A program made the translations under genes and the position numbers. 64,000 nt of DNA, taken from NCBI RefSeq assembly GCF_002994045.1, contig NZ_MQUC01000003.1, positions 534,501 to 598,500 of the forward strand, read 5' to 3'. The first letter of the stretch is position 1; each line of letters opens with the position of its first letter. This document shows, one piece after another, positions 17,393 to 27,414 of the stretch. The notes under the pieces were generated by a model that did not search any database, was not told the origin of the DNA, and saw only the letters and a list, made by a program, of their open reading frames with translations. The DNA is from Nonlabens agnitus (lineage in GTDB: Bacteria; Bacteroidota; Bacteroidia; Flavobacteriales; Flavobacteriaceae).

Positions 17393-18841
17393 TTAACGAT
17401 TGATATATCCTAATAAGGTAGTTTCAATCCTGTAGTAAAATAAATTGATGTTGGGGTCGATAATGGTGAGGTCATGATCTACCACCATGCTACGATTGCT
17501 GTTGCGCAGGGCAAGCTGGCGCTCAACAGAGGATCTTCCAGAGATTTGAAATTCACGAGAATCTCTAAAGTTATTTTGGGCAATCACGTCCTGCCACTCG
17601 TCATAGCCTAAGTCATCAATGTTGATTCCTATAAATTCTATTTCAGGGTACTTGAGTTGCAAATCCTTCACTTGTTCGTGAATACCTACGGCATAATTTT
17701 TATCCTGTATCGACCAATAATATAGAACGGTTAGATGCTTGACTTCTTCCTTAAGCATGACAGTTTCATTCTCAATATCACGCAACTTAAAATTGGGTAA
17801 CGGTTGTCCTGGATCTAGCGAGATGTAAGTAGATGCCATTTGAGCAATTTCTGCATTGACCCGTTGGTCTGTAGAAATAGTCAAAAAATCATTGACTAAC
17901 AAGTTGATGTCTTTGGCATTTTTGCGACGTCTTATAAAATTGCGTATCTCACTAGCTGCAAAGTAATTCTTCAAGGTCTCGTCAGTAAGTGTACTGTCAA
18001 TTATGGCGAGTCGTTCCTTGTTGTAGTAATAGCTATTGAGATCTACATCATCGTCATTCTTGATGGATAGTTTTTTAAAGGCAATATTAGACACCATCGC
18101 GTTCATGAAAGGTCGGAACGCATAATTATTAAGAAGCTTGGTTTTATTGAGGTCCAATCGTTGTCTGTGCGCAAAAAACTCCTCAGGGAAGACGACACCT
18201 TCATCCTCATAGGGATTTCCATCATTGAGAATAGGGTAACGCTCTAATTCATAATAACTATTGAGGTTAATGATGAATTTAGCAAAATCAACAAACCGAT
18301 CCTCAAAATTGTATTTGGCAACAGCGTTGTCTAAATTTTTAAGTCGTTCTTTTTTGACATTTTGAACGTTTTTATAAAATACTTTAGGAGACTCATTTTT
18401 ATACTTGAGCAACCTCATGTTGGACTTTTCTATGTCAATGAATAACTGGATGAGAAAATTATTTTCCTTTGAATGAGCACCCGTAAAAGCAAGAGTCTCA
18501 TCAAAAGCCTTAGTGTTGGCCCGCATTCCCAAACTATCACCTTGAACAATGTAAAAAGATTGATACTCGCCAGGATAAGATATACTGTACAACCCAGATG
18601 TTAAGTCCTCAAAAGAGGTTTCAAAATTACCGTTATTATCCAGCTGTAAGGTATCCCTAATATCCGTATAATTGGTGATGACAACATACGACACTTCAGG
18701 ATTGACCACTTTACCGCTTATGTAGGTTGTCCCGCTGGTGTCTTCTTCACAGGAATAAAGAAATGGAATCCATATGATGGATAGAATAAGCAGTCTTGTG
18801 GTAAAAGTTCGCTTTCGCGAAAGCGTAAAGAGCTTAATCAT
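17393..18841 (-). CDS. TlpA-like thioredoxin-fold lipoprotein lacking CxxC
   Basis: 482 aa. A basic N-terminus and the lipobox FLYSCEED indicate a lipoprotein. The N-terminal domain (TTYISGKVVNPEVSYVVITN...DTLQLDNNGNF) is the DUF4369-like strand domain of Bacteroidetes TlpA proteins. A helical middle follows, and the C-terminal ~130 residues have a thioredoxin fold (LPNFKLRDIENETVMLKE...LTVLYYWSIQDKNYAV). Where redox-active members have WCxxC this one has WSIQDKN, so it has no disulfide chemistry of the usual type. Residues 7-12 include LSRKR from the dispersed palindrome, giving the signal peptide its basic n-region. Confidence 0.82.
   Translation of the reverse strand: MIKLFTLSRKRTFTTRLLILSIIWIPFLYSCEEDTSGTTYISGKVVNPEVSYVVITNYTDIRDTLQLDNNGNFETSFEDLTSGLYSISYPGEYQSFYIVQGDSLGMRANTKAFDETLAFTGAHSKENNFLIQLFIDIEKSNMRLLKYKNESPKVFYKNVQNVKKERLKNLDNAVAKYNFEDRFVDFAKFIINLNSYYELERYPILNDGNPYEDEGVVFPEEFFAHRQRLDLNKTKLLNNYAFRPFMNAMVSNIAFKKLSIKNDDDVDLNSYYYNKERLAIIDSTLTDETLKNYFAASEIRNFIRRRKNAKDINLLVNDFLTISTDQRVNAEIAQMASTYISLDPGQPLPNFKLRDIENETVMLKEEVKHLTVLYYWSIQDKNYAVGIHEQVKDLQLKYPEIEFIGINIDDLGYDEWQDVIAQNNFRDSREFQISGRSSVERQLALRNSNRSMVVDHDLTIIDPNINLFYYRIETTLLGYINR
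18810..18825. repeat. AFAKA palindrome (lipoprotein n-region)
   Basis: Exact copy, read in the SLSRKR frame as LSRKR in the positively charged start of the signal peptide. Confidence 0.95.
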
Positions 18842-18946
18842 ATGAACAATTCTTCATTTTATTTGGGAGCGTTACAAAAAAACAGGTTCTCGTCGACTAC
18901 AGCAGTTAATGGGCTGTTAAATAAGGAGTAGCGTTTTAAATAATAA

Positions 18947-20608
<1,662 letters not shown>

Positions 20609-20666
20609 AGGCTATCGTTGTTGATAGATAGGCATCATCTTTGTTCTGACTCTATTGATTTGTAAT

Positions 20667-20674
20667 TAAATTTG
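20667..20674 (+). promoter_or_regulatory. -7 element TAAATTTG before mutL unit
   Basis: TAAATTTG, 15 bp before the small membrane gene that leads into mutL; fits TAnnTTTG. The -33 TTG is uncertain. Confidence 0.45.
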
Positions 20675-20689
20675 TAAAGAGCACAGATT

Positions 20690-20974
20690 ATGGGAGTTCT
20701 ATCACGTCGCAAAAACAAAAAATATTCTTACGAGCCTCGTTACTACAAGAATGAGGACAAGGATGGCAATCCGTTTGAGATCAGGCATAAGTTTGATGAT
20801 TACAGGTCGACCATCGATAACCGTGGCCTTAAGACTAAGTTCAATAATGCCATGCGCGATTATAAGGAAGGAACTGAGCGTACGGCGCGCACTCGCATTT
20901 ATATCATTGCGGCCATTTTGATACTTCTGTTTCTCTGGTTCATCGACTTTGACCTATCCATTTTTAGTTTCTAA
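20690..20974 (+). CDS. Small single-pass membrane protein
   Basis: 94 aa. A basic, tyrosine-rich N-terminus (SRRKNKKYSYEPRYYKNED), a charged middle, and one C-terminal transmembrane helix (YIIAAILILLFLWFI). No known domain recognised. A similar small gene just ahead of mutL is common in flavobacteria, as I recall, sometimes under a misleading riboflavin-synthase name; nothing here supports an enzyme. It ends 8 bp before mutL, so co-transcription is likely. Confidence 0.8.
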   Translation: MGVLSRRKNKKYSYEPRYYKNEDKDGNPFEIRHKFDDYRSTIDNRGLKTKFNNAMRDYKEGTERTARTRIYIIAAILILLFLWFIDFDLSIFSF

Positions 20975-20982
20975 TTGACTTT

Positions 20983-22842
20983 ATGTCAGACATCATACGT
21001 TTATTACCAGATCATGTAGCAAACCAGATTGCGGCCGGCGAGGTCGTTCAACGTCCTGCCAGTGTGGTCAAGGAGTTGTTGGAAAATGCTATTGACGCTT
21101 CCGCGAAAGCGATTACCCTAATCATTAAGGACGCTGGAAAAACGCTGGTGCAAGTGATCGACGACGGTAAAGGTATGAGTACAACAGATGCCCGCATGGC
21201 GTTTGAACGTCATGCTACATCAAAAATTAGCAGTGCTGAGGATCTTTTTGCACTGGCTACCAAAGGTTTTAGAGGTGAGGCACTGGCATCAGTTGCGGCG
21301 ATCGCACACGTGAGTGTCAAGACCCGACGTGAGGAAGATGACCTAGGCACACAACTCGATATTGAAGGCAGTAAAGTTACAGGTCAGGAACCGGTCGTAA
21401 CGCCAGCTGGTACCATGATAAGTGTGCGCAACCTTTTTTACAATGTTCCCGCTAGACGTAAATTTCTGAAATCGGACAGTGTGGAACTACGCAACATTAC
21501 CAATGAGTTCCATCGCGTCGCCATGGCGCATCCACAAATTGCCTTCAAATTTATCAACAACGACAGTGAGTTGTTCAATCTGCCAGCAGGTTCTTACAGG
21601 CACCGCATCGTCAACATCATGGGTTCCAGAGTGGATGACAAGCTCGTACCGCTCAAAGAAGAAACAGAACTGCTTTCCATCCATGGCTACATAGGCAAAC
21701 CAGAATTTGCTCGTAAAACAAAAGGCCTACAATACTTTTTTGCTAACGATAGGTTCATTAAACATTCCTATCTGCATCATGCCGTGGTCAGTGCTTTTGA
21801 AGGTTTACTGCCAGATAAGGCAAACCCCAGTTATTTTATATATCTGGATGTGCCGCCAGACAGTATCGATATTAACATTCATCCCACAAAAACCGAAGTC
21901 AAGTTTGAGGATGAGCACAGCATCTATGCCATTATTCGTGCCAGTGTAAAGCATGCCTTGGGACAATTTAGTATTGACTCCATTGATTTCCAAAAGGATA
22001 CCGAGCTTGATTTGCCATACGAAAAGGCGAGAAGTGCCGCCAGTGCACCACGCATTGAGGTAGATCCAGACTTCAATCCGTTCAAGCAAACTGATTCCAG
22101 GTCGAGCAACACCCAAAAATCGAACGGTTATCGACCAGAAAAGTCGCCTGCATGGGAATCTTTATATGCTGGACTGGATGAAGATTCCACGATGACTGAT
22201 GAGAATCTCGCTTTCCTGCCTGACCAGCAGGCAGGCGCGAAAGCGGAACAATCACTCTTCTCTCCAGAAGAAGCCACAAACGACACCAATATTTTCCAGC
22301 TGCAGCGCAAGTTCATTATAAGCACGCTACAAAGTGGATTGCTAGTCATCAATCAGAACCGTGCGCACGAGCGTATCCTGTATGAGCAATTGTTACGTCA
22401 ACTTACCGTACAGAACGGTGTGAGCCAGCAATTGCTGTTTCCTATTTCCATCAATCGGCCACAAGAAGAGGTCACGATCCTGAAACAGCTGCAAACCGAG
22501 CTCGAGAGTGTTGGGTTTCTTTTTAAAAATTTGGAAAACGCCAACATTGAAATAGAAGGTTTACCGTTAGATTTGAAGGAAACTGATGTAGAGCCATTGT
22601 TGGATTCCATAATTGCATTCCAGCAAGAAGAATTACCAGACGGTAGTTTTTCCCATGTTGACCGACTGGCCTCTAGAATGGCTTCAAAAATTGCCATAAA
22701 AACGGGTGATGCTCTCAACAAAAAACAAATGGAACAGTTGATTGATGAATTGTTTGCCTGCAAGGAACCAGAGCTAACCGCTCAAAGAAAGAAAGTTTTT
22801 ATCAATCTGACGGGCGATCACCTTAATTCAAAATTTAACTAG
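20983..22842 (+). CDS. mutL: DNA mismatch repair protein MutL
   Basis: 619 aa. GHKL ATPase motifs are complete: ELLENAIDA (33-39), DDGKGMS, TKGFRGEALASVA and NPARRKF-like NVPARRKFLKS. An acidic linker (about 350-425) joins the C-terminal dimer domain. Residues 410-421 (AFLPDQQAGAKA) in this linker come from the dispersed palindrome interrupted by a 21-bp CCTGCCTG element, an exact 7-codon addition. The endonuclease motif DQHAxxERxxxE appears as NQNRAHERILYE, and the C-terminus lacks a CPHGRP-like metal motif, so nicking activity is doubtful. First of a run mutL-rhomboid-rhomboid with 3-bp and 1-bp spacing. Confidence 0.96.
   Translation: MSDIIRLLPDHVANQIAAGEVVQRPASVVKELLENAIDASAKAITLIIKDAGKTLVQVIDDGKGMSTTDARMAFERHATSKISSAEDLFALATKGFRGEALASVAAIAHVSVKTRREEDDLGTQLDIEGSKVTGQEPVVTPAGTMISVRNLFYNVPARRKFLKSDSVELRNITNEFHRVAMAHPQIAFKFINNDSELFNLPAGSYRHRIVNIMGSRVDDKLVPLKEETELLSIHGYIGKPEFARKTKGLQYFFANDRFIKHSYLHHAVVSAFEGLLPDKANPSYFIYLDVPPDSIDINIHPTKTEVKFEDEHSIYAIIRASVKHALGQFSIDSIDFQKDTELDLPYEKARSAASAPRIEVDPDFNPFKQTDSRSSNTQKSNGYRPEKSPAWESLYAGLDEDSTMTDENLAFLPDQQAGAKAEQSLFSPEEATNDTNIFQLQRKFIISTLQSGLLVINQNRAHERILYEQLLRQLTVQNGVSQQLLFPISINRPQEEVTILKQLQTELESVGFLFKNLENANIEIEGLPLDLKETDVEPLLDSIIAFQQEELPDGSFSHVDRLASRMASKIAIKTGDALNKKQMEQLIDELFACKEPELTAQRKKVFINLTGDHLNSKFN
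21096..21111. repeat. Near copy of AFAKA palindrome (in mutL)
   Basis: CGCTTCCGCGAAAGCG, one mismatch, read as ASAKA just after the conserved ENAID motif. Could be chance similarity in a conserved region. Confidence 0.45.
22209..22245 (+). repeat. AFAKA palindrome split by 21-bp CCTGCCTG element
   Basis: CGCTTT (22209-22214), a 21-bp element with arms CCTGCCTG and CAGGCAGG around ACCAG (22215-22235), then CGCGAAAGCG (22236-22245). Removing the 21 bp restores the exact 16-bp palindrome and the reading frame (LAFAKAEQ). Confidence 0.93.
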
Positions 22843-22845
22843 TAT

Positions 22846-23538
22846 ATGTTCAATAACCTGACACCAGTAGTCAAGAATATCATTATCCTGAATATCGCGA
22901 TCTATATAGGTACGGTTTTTATTGCACCGGCATTATATGACGATTTGAGTTTATGGTTCTTTATGAATCCTAAGTTCCAGGTATGGCAAGTGTTTACACA
23001 CATGTTCATGCACGATTTTTCTAGCTTCATGCATATTTTGTTCAATATGTACGCGTTACTGCTTTTTGGCCCTCTACTGGAGCGCTGGATGGGAAGCAAT
23101 AGGTTCATTTTCTTTTATTTGGCCTGTGGTATAGGAGCGTATCTGCTTACCACTGGAATTGACTATTTTCAGTATCTAGGTTATGTGAGTGAACTTTCAT
23201 CCCAAGGTGCTAGTGAGGCTGAGATAAGTCAGGCGATTTTTACGAGAACCAGTCTTGCTGTTCCCATGGTAGGTGCTAGTGGTTGTATCTTTGGGTTAAT
23301 GGCAGGATTTGCTTATCTCTATCCCAATATGCCGTTTCAAATATTATTTATCCCTTTTCAGATTAAGGCAAAGTGGTTGATAGGCGCTTACGTATTGTAT
23401 GAGACCTTAAGCACCTTTGGTATTTTACGACTACAAGATAACGTAGGTCATGCAGCGCATTTAGGTGGTGCCATCTTTGGGTTTATCATGGTGTGGTACT
23501 GGAAGCGCAACGACATGGACGGTTATAGAATAGACTAA
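22846..23538 (+). CDS. Rhomboid family intramembrane serine protease
   Basis: 230 aa, about six transmembrane helices. Catalytic serine in MVGASGCIFG (S145) and histidine in GHAAHLGGAIFG (H205), plus the HMFMHDFSSFMHILFNMYAL segment holding the rhomboid HxxxxHxxxN pattern. A complete, presumably active, protease of the cytoplasmic membrane. It follows mutL by 3 bp and its stop overlaps the start of a second rhomboid (TAATG). Confidence 0.92.
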   Translation: MFNNLTPVVKNIIILNIAIYIGTVFIAPALYDDLSLWFFMNPKFQVWQVFTHMFMHDFSSFMHILFNMYALLLFGPLLERWMGSNRFIFFYLACGIGAYLLTTGIDYFQYLGYVSELSSQGASEAEISQAIFTRTSLAVPMVGASGCIFGLMAGFAYLYPNMPFQILFIPFQIKAKWLIGAYVLYETLSTFGILRLQDNVGHAAHLGGAIFGFIMVWYWKRNDMDGYRID

Positions 23539-24407
23539 TGGATTTTGTAGATAACATAAAACTGAAATACGCAACGCTCAATGTGAGTGGTAAGTTGGTA
23601 GCGGTTATAAGTATCACTACTTTGTTATTTTGGCTCTTAGGACTTATCTATCCACCAATTACGGCCTGGTTTGCCTTGCCTTCACGATTTGTTCCTGCAA
23701 TACTGCAACCATGGTCTTGGTTGACTTATGGGTTCTTACACGGCGGAATCTTTCATTTGTTGATCAACATGTTGGTGCTCTATTTCACGGGTCAAATGAT
23801 GCTCAATCTATTCAGTGGTCGGCAATTTTTGACACTGTTTTTTACGGGTATTGTTGCAGGTGGCTTGGTATTTACGCTTGTTAGTGAGCTCTTTGTAGGT
23901 TTCTTTTCAAATAATGTCCTGGTAGGAGCTAGTGCTGGAGTTTATGCTACGTTGTTCTTTATCTGTAGTTATATGCCAGAGACACAGGTGAGATTGTTCT
24001 TCATCTTGAACGTAAAACTGAAGTACTTAGCCATTGCATTGATTGTCTTTGATATCATTGCTATTTTGACCAACAATAACGCTGGTGGTAGTGTGGCACA
24101 CCTTGCTGGTGCTGCCGTAGGTTATTATTCAGCAACACGTATGAAGGCAGGTATTGATATTCTGGAAGGCTTTGCAGGATTCGGTGATAGTATGGTCAAC
24201 TTATTCAAACCAAAACCTAAGTCTGCCAAAACGAACCGCAATATGAAAACGGTGTACCGAAACACTAACAAAACTTCAACGCCCAAAAAATCGGCGAGCG
24301 ACCATCAAAAAAGAGTGGACGCTATTCTAGATAAAATATCTGCTAGTGGTTATGAATGTTTAAGCCGTGAAGAAAAGGATTTCTTGTTCCAGGCTGGTAA
24401 GGATTAA
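23538..24407 (+). CDS. Rhomboid family protease with DUF6576-like tail
   Basis: 289 aa. Six membrane helices with LVGASAGVYA (S132) and SVAHLAGAAVG (H188); the motif is GASA rather than GASG, still with the serine. GFLHGGIFHLLINMLVLYF gives the second-helix HxxxxHxxxN pattern. The C-terminal ~85 residues are basic and soluble, ending KRVDAILDKISASGYECLSREEKDFLFQAG, a tail common on Bacteroidetes rhomboids. It differs from the rhomboid just upstream, so the pair is probably an old duplication with different substrates. Confidence 0.92.
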   Translation: MDFVDNIKLKYATLNVSGKLVAVISITTLLFWLLGLIYPPITAWFALPSRFVPAILQPWSWLTYGFLHGGIFHLLINMLVLYFTGQMMLNLFSGRQFLTLFFTGIVAGGLVFTLVSELFVGFFSNNVLVGASAGVYATLFFICSYMPETQVRLFFILNVKLKYLAIALIVFDIIAILTNNNAGGSVAHLAGAAVGYYSATRMKAGIDILEGFAGFGDSMVNLFKPKPKSAKTNRNMKTVYRNTNKTSTPKKSASDHQKRVDAILDKISASGYECLSREEKDFLFQAGKD

Positions 24408-24603
24408 TTCATTTTAAAACAGTCTGAATTTCAACATTAGTTAGGAGACTCCGCTTATTACTTTTTTAAGGTATCATTACTTTATTTACATTCAAATAGA
24501 CTGAATGGTAGTAGTTTAACACCCATCAATTTTTGAAACATTTAATAATTTCATTTTTATATAATGCCTATTTTGCGATTATTAAACTTAAAACATCTTT
24601 ATA

Positions 24604-24966
24604 ATGAAGAATCTATTTTTTTCTGTAGTAATATCACTGGTGTTATTTAGTAATTATACTGTGGCTCAGGACACTAATCCTTCATTTAAAAAAGGCGATA
24701 CATTCAAAATTGCACAGGTTGACAGCAACGACTATGAAGCCATACAATTCCCCAAAGCTAACTTCATAATCAAAAAAGGCGGCATCTTTAGTTACGATCG
24801 TGTTGTTAATGAGGAAGTGGAAATACATTCCGTTGATAAAAAAGAGGATGGAACTGTTATCGCCACGATCAAAAGAACCTCAAGAGGTAAATTCTTCAAC
24901 AGTCATAAATATCTAAAAGTAGATATGGAAAAGGCTTTGGAACGAGGCGAGTTGGTCAGAATTTAA
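24604..24966 (+). CDS. Small secreted protein of unknown function
   Basis: 120 aa. Signal peptide ending FSNYTVA before QDTNPS. The mature ~98 residues are a compact, probably beta-rich domain (FKIAQVDSNDYEAIQFPKANF, ATIKRTSRGKFFNSHKYLKVD). No cysteines in the mature part and no motif recognised. A TATTTTG stretch at 24569-24575 may be a weak promoter. Stands alone after a 196-bp gap. Confidence 0.72.
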   Translation: MKNLFFSVVISLVLFSNYTVAQDTNPSFKKGDTFKIAQVDSNDYEAIQFPKANFIIKKGGIFSYDRVVNEEVEIHSVDKKEDGTVIATIKRTSRGKFFNSHKYLKVDMEKALERGELVRI

Positions 24967-24988
24967 TGCCGTAAGTCAGAATGGAGTC

Positions 24989-25019
24989 CGCTTTCGCGCC
25001 TGCCTGCCGGTCAGGCAGG
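24989..25019 (+). repeat. Half AFAKA palindrome joined to CCTGCCTG element (intergenic)
   Basis: CGCTTTCGCG (24989-24998) followed by a 21-bp element with arms CCTGCCTG / CAGGCAGG around CCGGT (24999-25019). The other half of the outer palindrome is missing. Lies between convergent genes. Confidence 0.9.
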
Positions 25020-25039
25020 ACACCGGTGTTATCAACCCA

Positions 25040-25672
25040 TCAGAAAACGGTAGGATCTTCTTTACCTGTTTGATAAAAGCTGGGCAGCTGCCATTCAAAA
25101 ATCACCGCAAAAAATCTGATGGTAATCACGGTTAATCCTGAGATGATAAAGGCCCAATTTTCTAGTAGATTGAGTTTGGCCAGTAAAAAGTAAACCAAAC
25201 CACCAGCGATACAGGCTGTGGCGTAAATATTCTTTCTGAATATCACTGGAATTTCATTTACAAGAATGTCACGTATCACACCTCCAAAACAAGCCGTGAT
25301 ACATCCTAAAGTGATACAAATCACAGGATGCAGTCCAGCGGTAAGTCCCATTTCTATCCCAACTACCGTATAAAGTCCAATACCGATCGTATCAAATAGG
25401 AAGAGAGTTTTACGCAATGTCAACAACCATCTTCTAAAAATAAATGTGATCAGTACACAGATGAGAATGGTGTACACCAGATCCATATTGAGCATCCAGC
25501 TCACTGGTCGTACGCCTATCAAAATATCGCGCAAGGTACCGCCACCAGCTGCTGTGACAAATGCGATGATAATAATACCAAACGGATCCAGCTTTTTAGC
25601 AAAGGCCGCAAGAGCTCCAGAGATGGCAAACGCAATGGTTCCCATCAAATCAATAATCTCAATAAAATCCAT
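25040..25672 (-). CDS. Trimeric intracellular cation channel-like protein (UPF0126)
   Basis: 210 aa, about seven transmembrane helices in two tandem UPF0126 repeats: FAISGALAAFAKKLDPFGIIIIAFVTAAGGGTLRDILIG and, in the second, GLHPVICITLGCITACFGGVIRDILVNEIP. The GGG.lRDil motifs line the pore in prokaryotic TRIC proteins. YadS/YicG-like, cytoplasmic membrane, probably K+ permeable (family knowledge). Its start follows the RDD gene stop without a gap, so the two form an operon. Confidence 0.9.
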   Translation of the reverse strand: MDFIEIIDLMGTIAFAISGALAAFAKKLDPFGIIIIAFVTAAGGGTLRDILIGVRPVSWMLNMDLVYTILICVLITFIFRRWLLTLRKTLFLFDTIGIGLYTVVGIEMGLTAGLHPVICITLGCITACFGGVIRDILVNEIPVIFRKNIYATACIAGGLVYFLLAKLNLLENWAFIISGLTVITIRFFAVIFEWQLPSFYQTGKEDPTVF

Positions 25673-26404
25673 CTAGTTGCCTTGTGTTAAATAGGAGTAA
25701 TCCTTGAGTACGGTGCGTACAAAAATACCGTCGCGCAGGTCAGAGTTTACCTGTAGCAATTGCTCCACCTTGATGCGTAGCATCTTTAAGGTTTCATAAT
25801 CGCGACTTTCTCCAGCCAGTCTGTAAATTTCCTTAATCTCGTTGACGTCCTTGTCGGTGAGCATGTTGACCGTCAAAAATGTGGGCTCGTAATCTTCCTT
25901 GACATCTTCAAGAATGGTGTGGCTTATTTTGGTTTTCTTACGGGTGTCAATCACAATCGTGTCTGATGCCATATCACCCAATCGCTGGTTTTTATCACTG
26001 AAAATGATGGCTAGAATTCCAACTCCACCAAAGGTTGGAGCGGTTATCCAAATGTCGACCAGTCTAAGCATCCACGAGATGAGGTAATCGCTCCAGGTAG
26101 CTGGCGAGCCATCGATTTTCACCACTTTGGTTCCAACCACAAATTTCCCTGGCGTCCTACCGTTAAATACAATATTGAAGAAAAGCGAGTAAAAAGCCAC
26201 TGGTAGGAACATCAATTGACTCAACCCAAAGGTGGTAAAATTGTCAAAGAGATTACTCATTCCATCCTCTATGTAACCTAGAATGATGATGTACACAAAC
26301 ATGATCACCAGATCTACCAAAACTCCAGTAATGCGATAACCCAAACTAGAAATATGGTAGTTGATATTTACATTCTGCGCTGTATTGATAGAAGTGTTTG
26401 ACAT
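25673..26404 (-). CDS. RDD family membrane protein
   Basis: 243 aa. Typical RDD domain: SLGYRITGVLVDLVIMFVYIIILGYI, then FNIVFNGRTPGKFVVGTKVVKIDGSPATW and FSDKNQRLGDMASDTIVID; residues up to about 165, with 3-4 membrane helices. The last 75 residues are a soluble helical tail. Divergent from the SpoIIM gene with a 38-bp gap; RDD genes often accompany the SpoIIM-MoxR-DUF58 operon, so it probably belongs functionally with the next six genes. Precise role unknown. Confidence 0.9.
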   Translation of the reverse strand: MSNTSINTAQNVNINYHISSLGYRITGVLVDLVIMFVYIIILGYIEDGMSNLFDNFTTFGLSQLMFLPVAFYSLFFNIVFNGRTPGKFVVGTKVVKIDGSPATWSDYLISWMLRLVDIWITAPTFGGVGILAIIFSDKNQRLGDMASDTIVIDTRKKTKISHTILEDVKEDYEPTFLTVNMLTDKDVNEIKEIYRLAGESRDYETLKMLRIKVEQLLQVNSDLRDGIFVRTVLKDYSYLTQGN

Positions 26405-26442
26405 GGGATTTTTAGTGTTTATCTTTAGCCAAAATTCACAGA

Positions 26443-27414
26443 ATGCGCGAGGCGGCTTTTGTCAAGCAAAATAAAGAAAAATGGATGGCATTTGAAAAGG
26501 CTCTGGATGCTAATTCAAATATAAATGCCGACAGGCTGGCTAGTCTATATATTCAGTTGACTAACGATCTTTCTTTTGCCCAAACTTATTACCAAGAAAG
26601 CAAGACGTTGCTATACCTTAACTCACTGGCAAGTCAGGCTCATCAAAAGATTTACGTCAATAAGAAGGAAAAGGGAAACAAGATCATTAAATTTTTTAAA
26701 ACCGAATTTCCCCTGTTTTTTGCAGAGCATCAGATCACGATGTTATATGCGTTCTTGATCTTTATGGTAGCCGTTGCTATAGGTGCCATAAGTACTTATA
26801 ACGATGATTCCTTTACCAGGCTTATTTTGGGAGATTCCTATGTAAATATGACGCTAGAAAATATCAAGGATGGCAATCCTACAGGTGTTTATCAAGAAGA
26901 TGGTGCGCTGGGAATGTTTCTCGCCATAACCATCAATAACGTTAGGGTTGGAATGTTGTGTTTTGCTGCTGGATTGCTCACCTCTATTGGTGCAGGATAT
27001 ATCCTATTTTCTAACGGAGTCATGGTGGGAACTTTCTTTGCCATGTTTGCGCTGGAAAATGTTGGGATTGAATCTTGGAGCGTTATTATGCTGCATGGTA
27101 CTATAGAACTTTCGGTTATTGTGATTTGTGGTGCTGCAGGAATGATTATGGGGAACGCCATTTTGTTTCCTAAAACCTATGCGAGGCGCGTGTCCTTTGT
27201 GCGTGGTGCAAAGAACGGTATCAAGGTCGTGATCAGTACGGTACCTTTATTCATCGTGGCAGGTTTTATAGAAGGTTTCGTGACCAGATACGCCTTCATG
27301 CCTGCGATCATCAAATACTTTATCGTTGCGGTAAGTGCCGCGATAATTATAGGATACTACATTGTGTATCCTCAATATCTTAAGAAACAATATGAGCGAT
27401 TACATAGAGCCTAG
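26443..27414 (+). CDS. SpoIIM-like membrane protein
   Basis: 323 aa. Stage II sporulation protein M domain: a soluble helical N-terminus (1-95), then six or more membrane helices including MLYAFLIFMVAVAIGAIS, NNVRVGMLCFAAGLLTSIGAGYILFSNG and LHGTIELSVIVICGAAG. The motif NN.rv.....G......G.......NG and the E of HGtiEl are family hallmarks. This organism is not a spore former; in Bacteroidetes the protein belongs to the MoxR/DUF58 operon. First gene of an operon in which every junction overlaps. Confidence 0.9.
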   Translation: MREAAFVKQNKEKWMAFEKALDANSNINADRLASLYIQLTNDLSFAQTYYQESKTLLYLNSLASQAHQKIYVNKKEKGNKIIKFFKTEFPLFFAEHQITMLYAFLIFMVAVAIGAISTYNDDSFTRLILGDSYVNMTLENIKDGNPTGVYQEDGALGMFLAITINNVRVGMLCFAAGLLTSIGAGYILFSNGVMVGTFFAMFALENVGIESWSVIMLHGTIELSVIVICGAAGMIMGNAILFPKTYARRVSFVRGAKNGIKVVISTVPLFIVAGFIEGFVTRYAFMPAIIKYFIVAVSAAIIIGYYIVYPQYLKKQYERLHRA

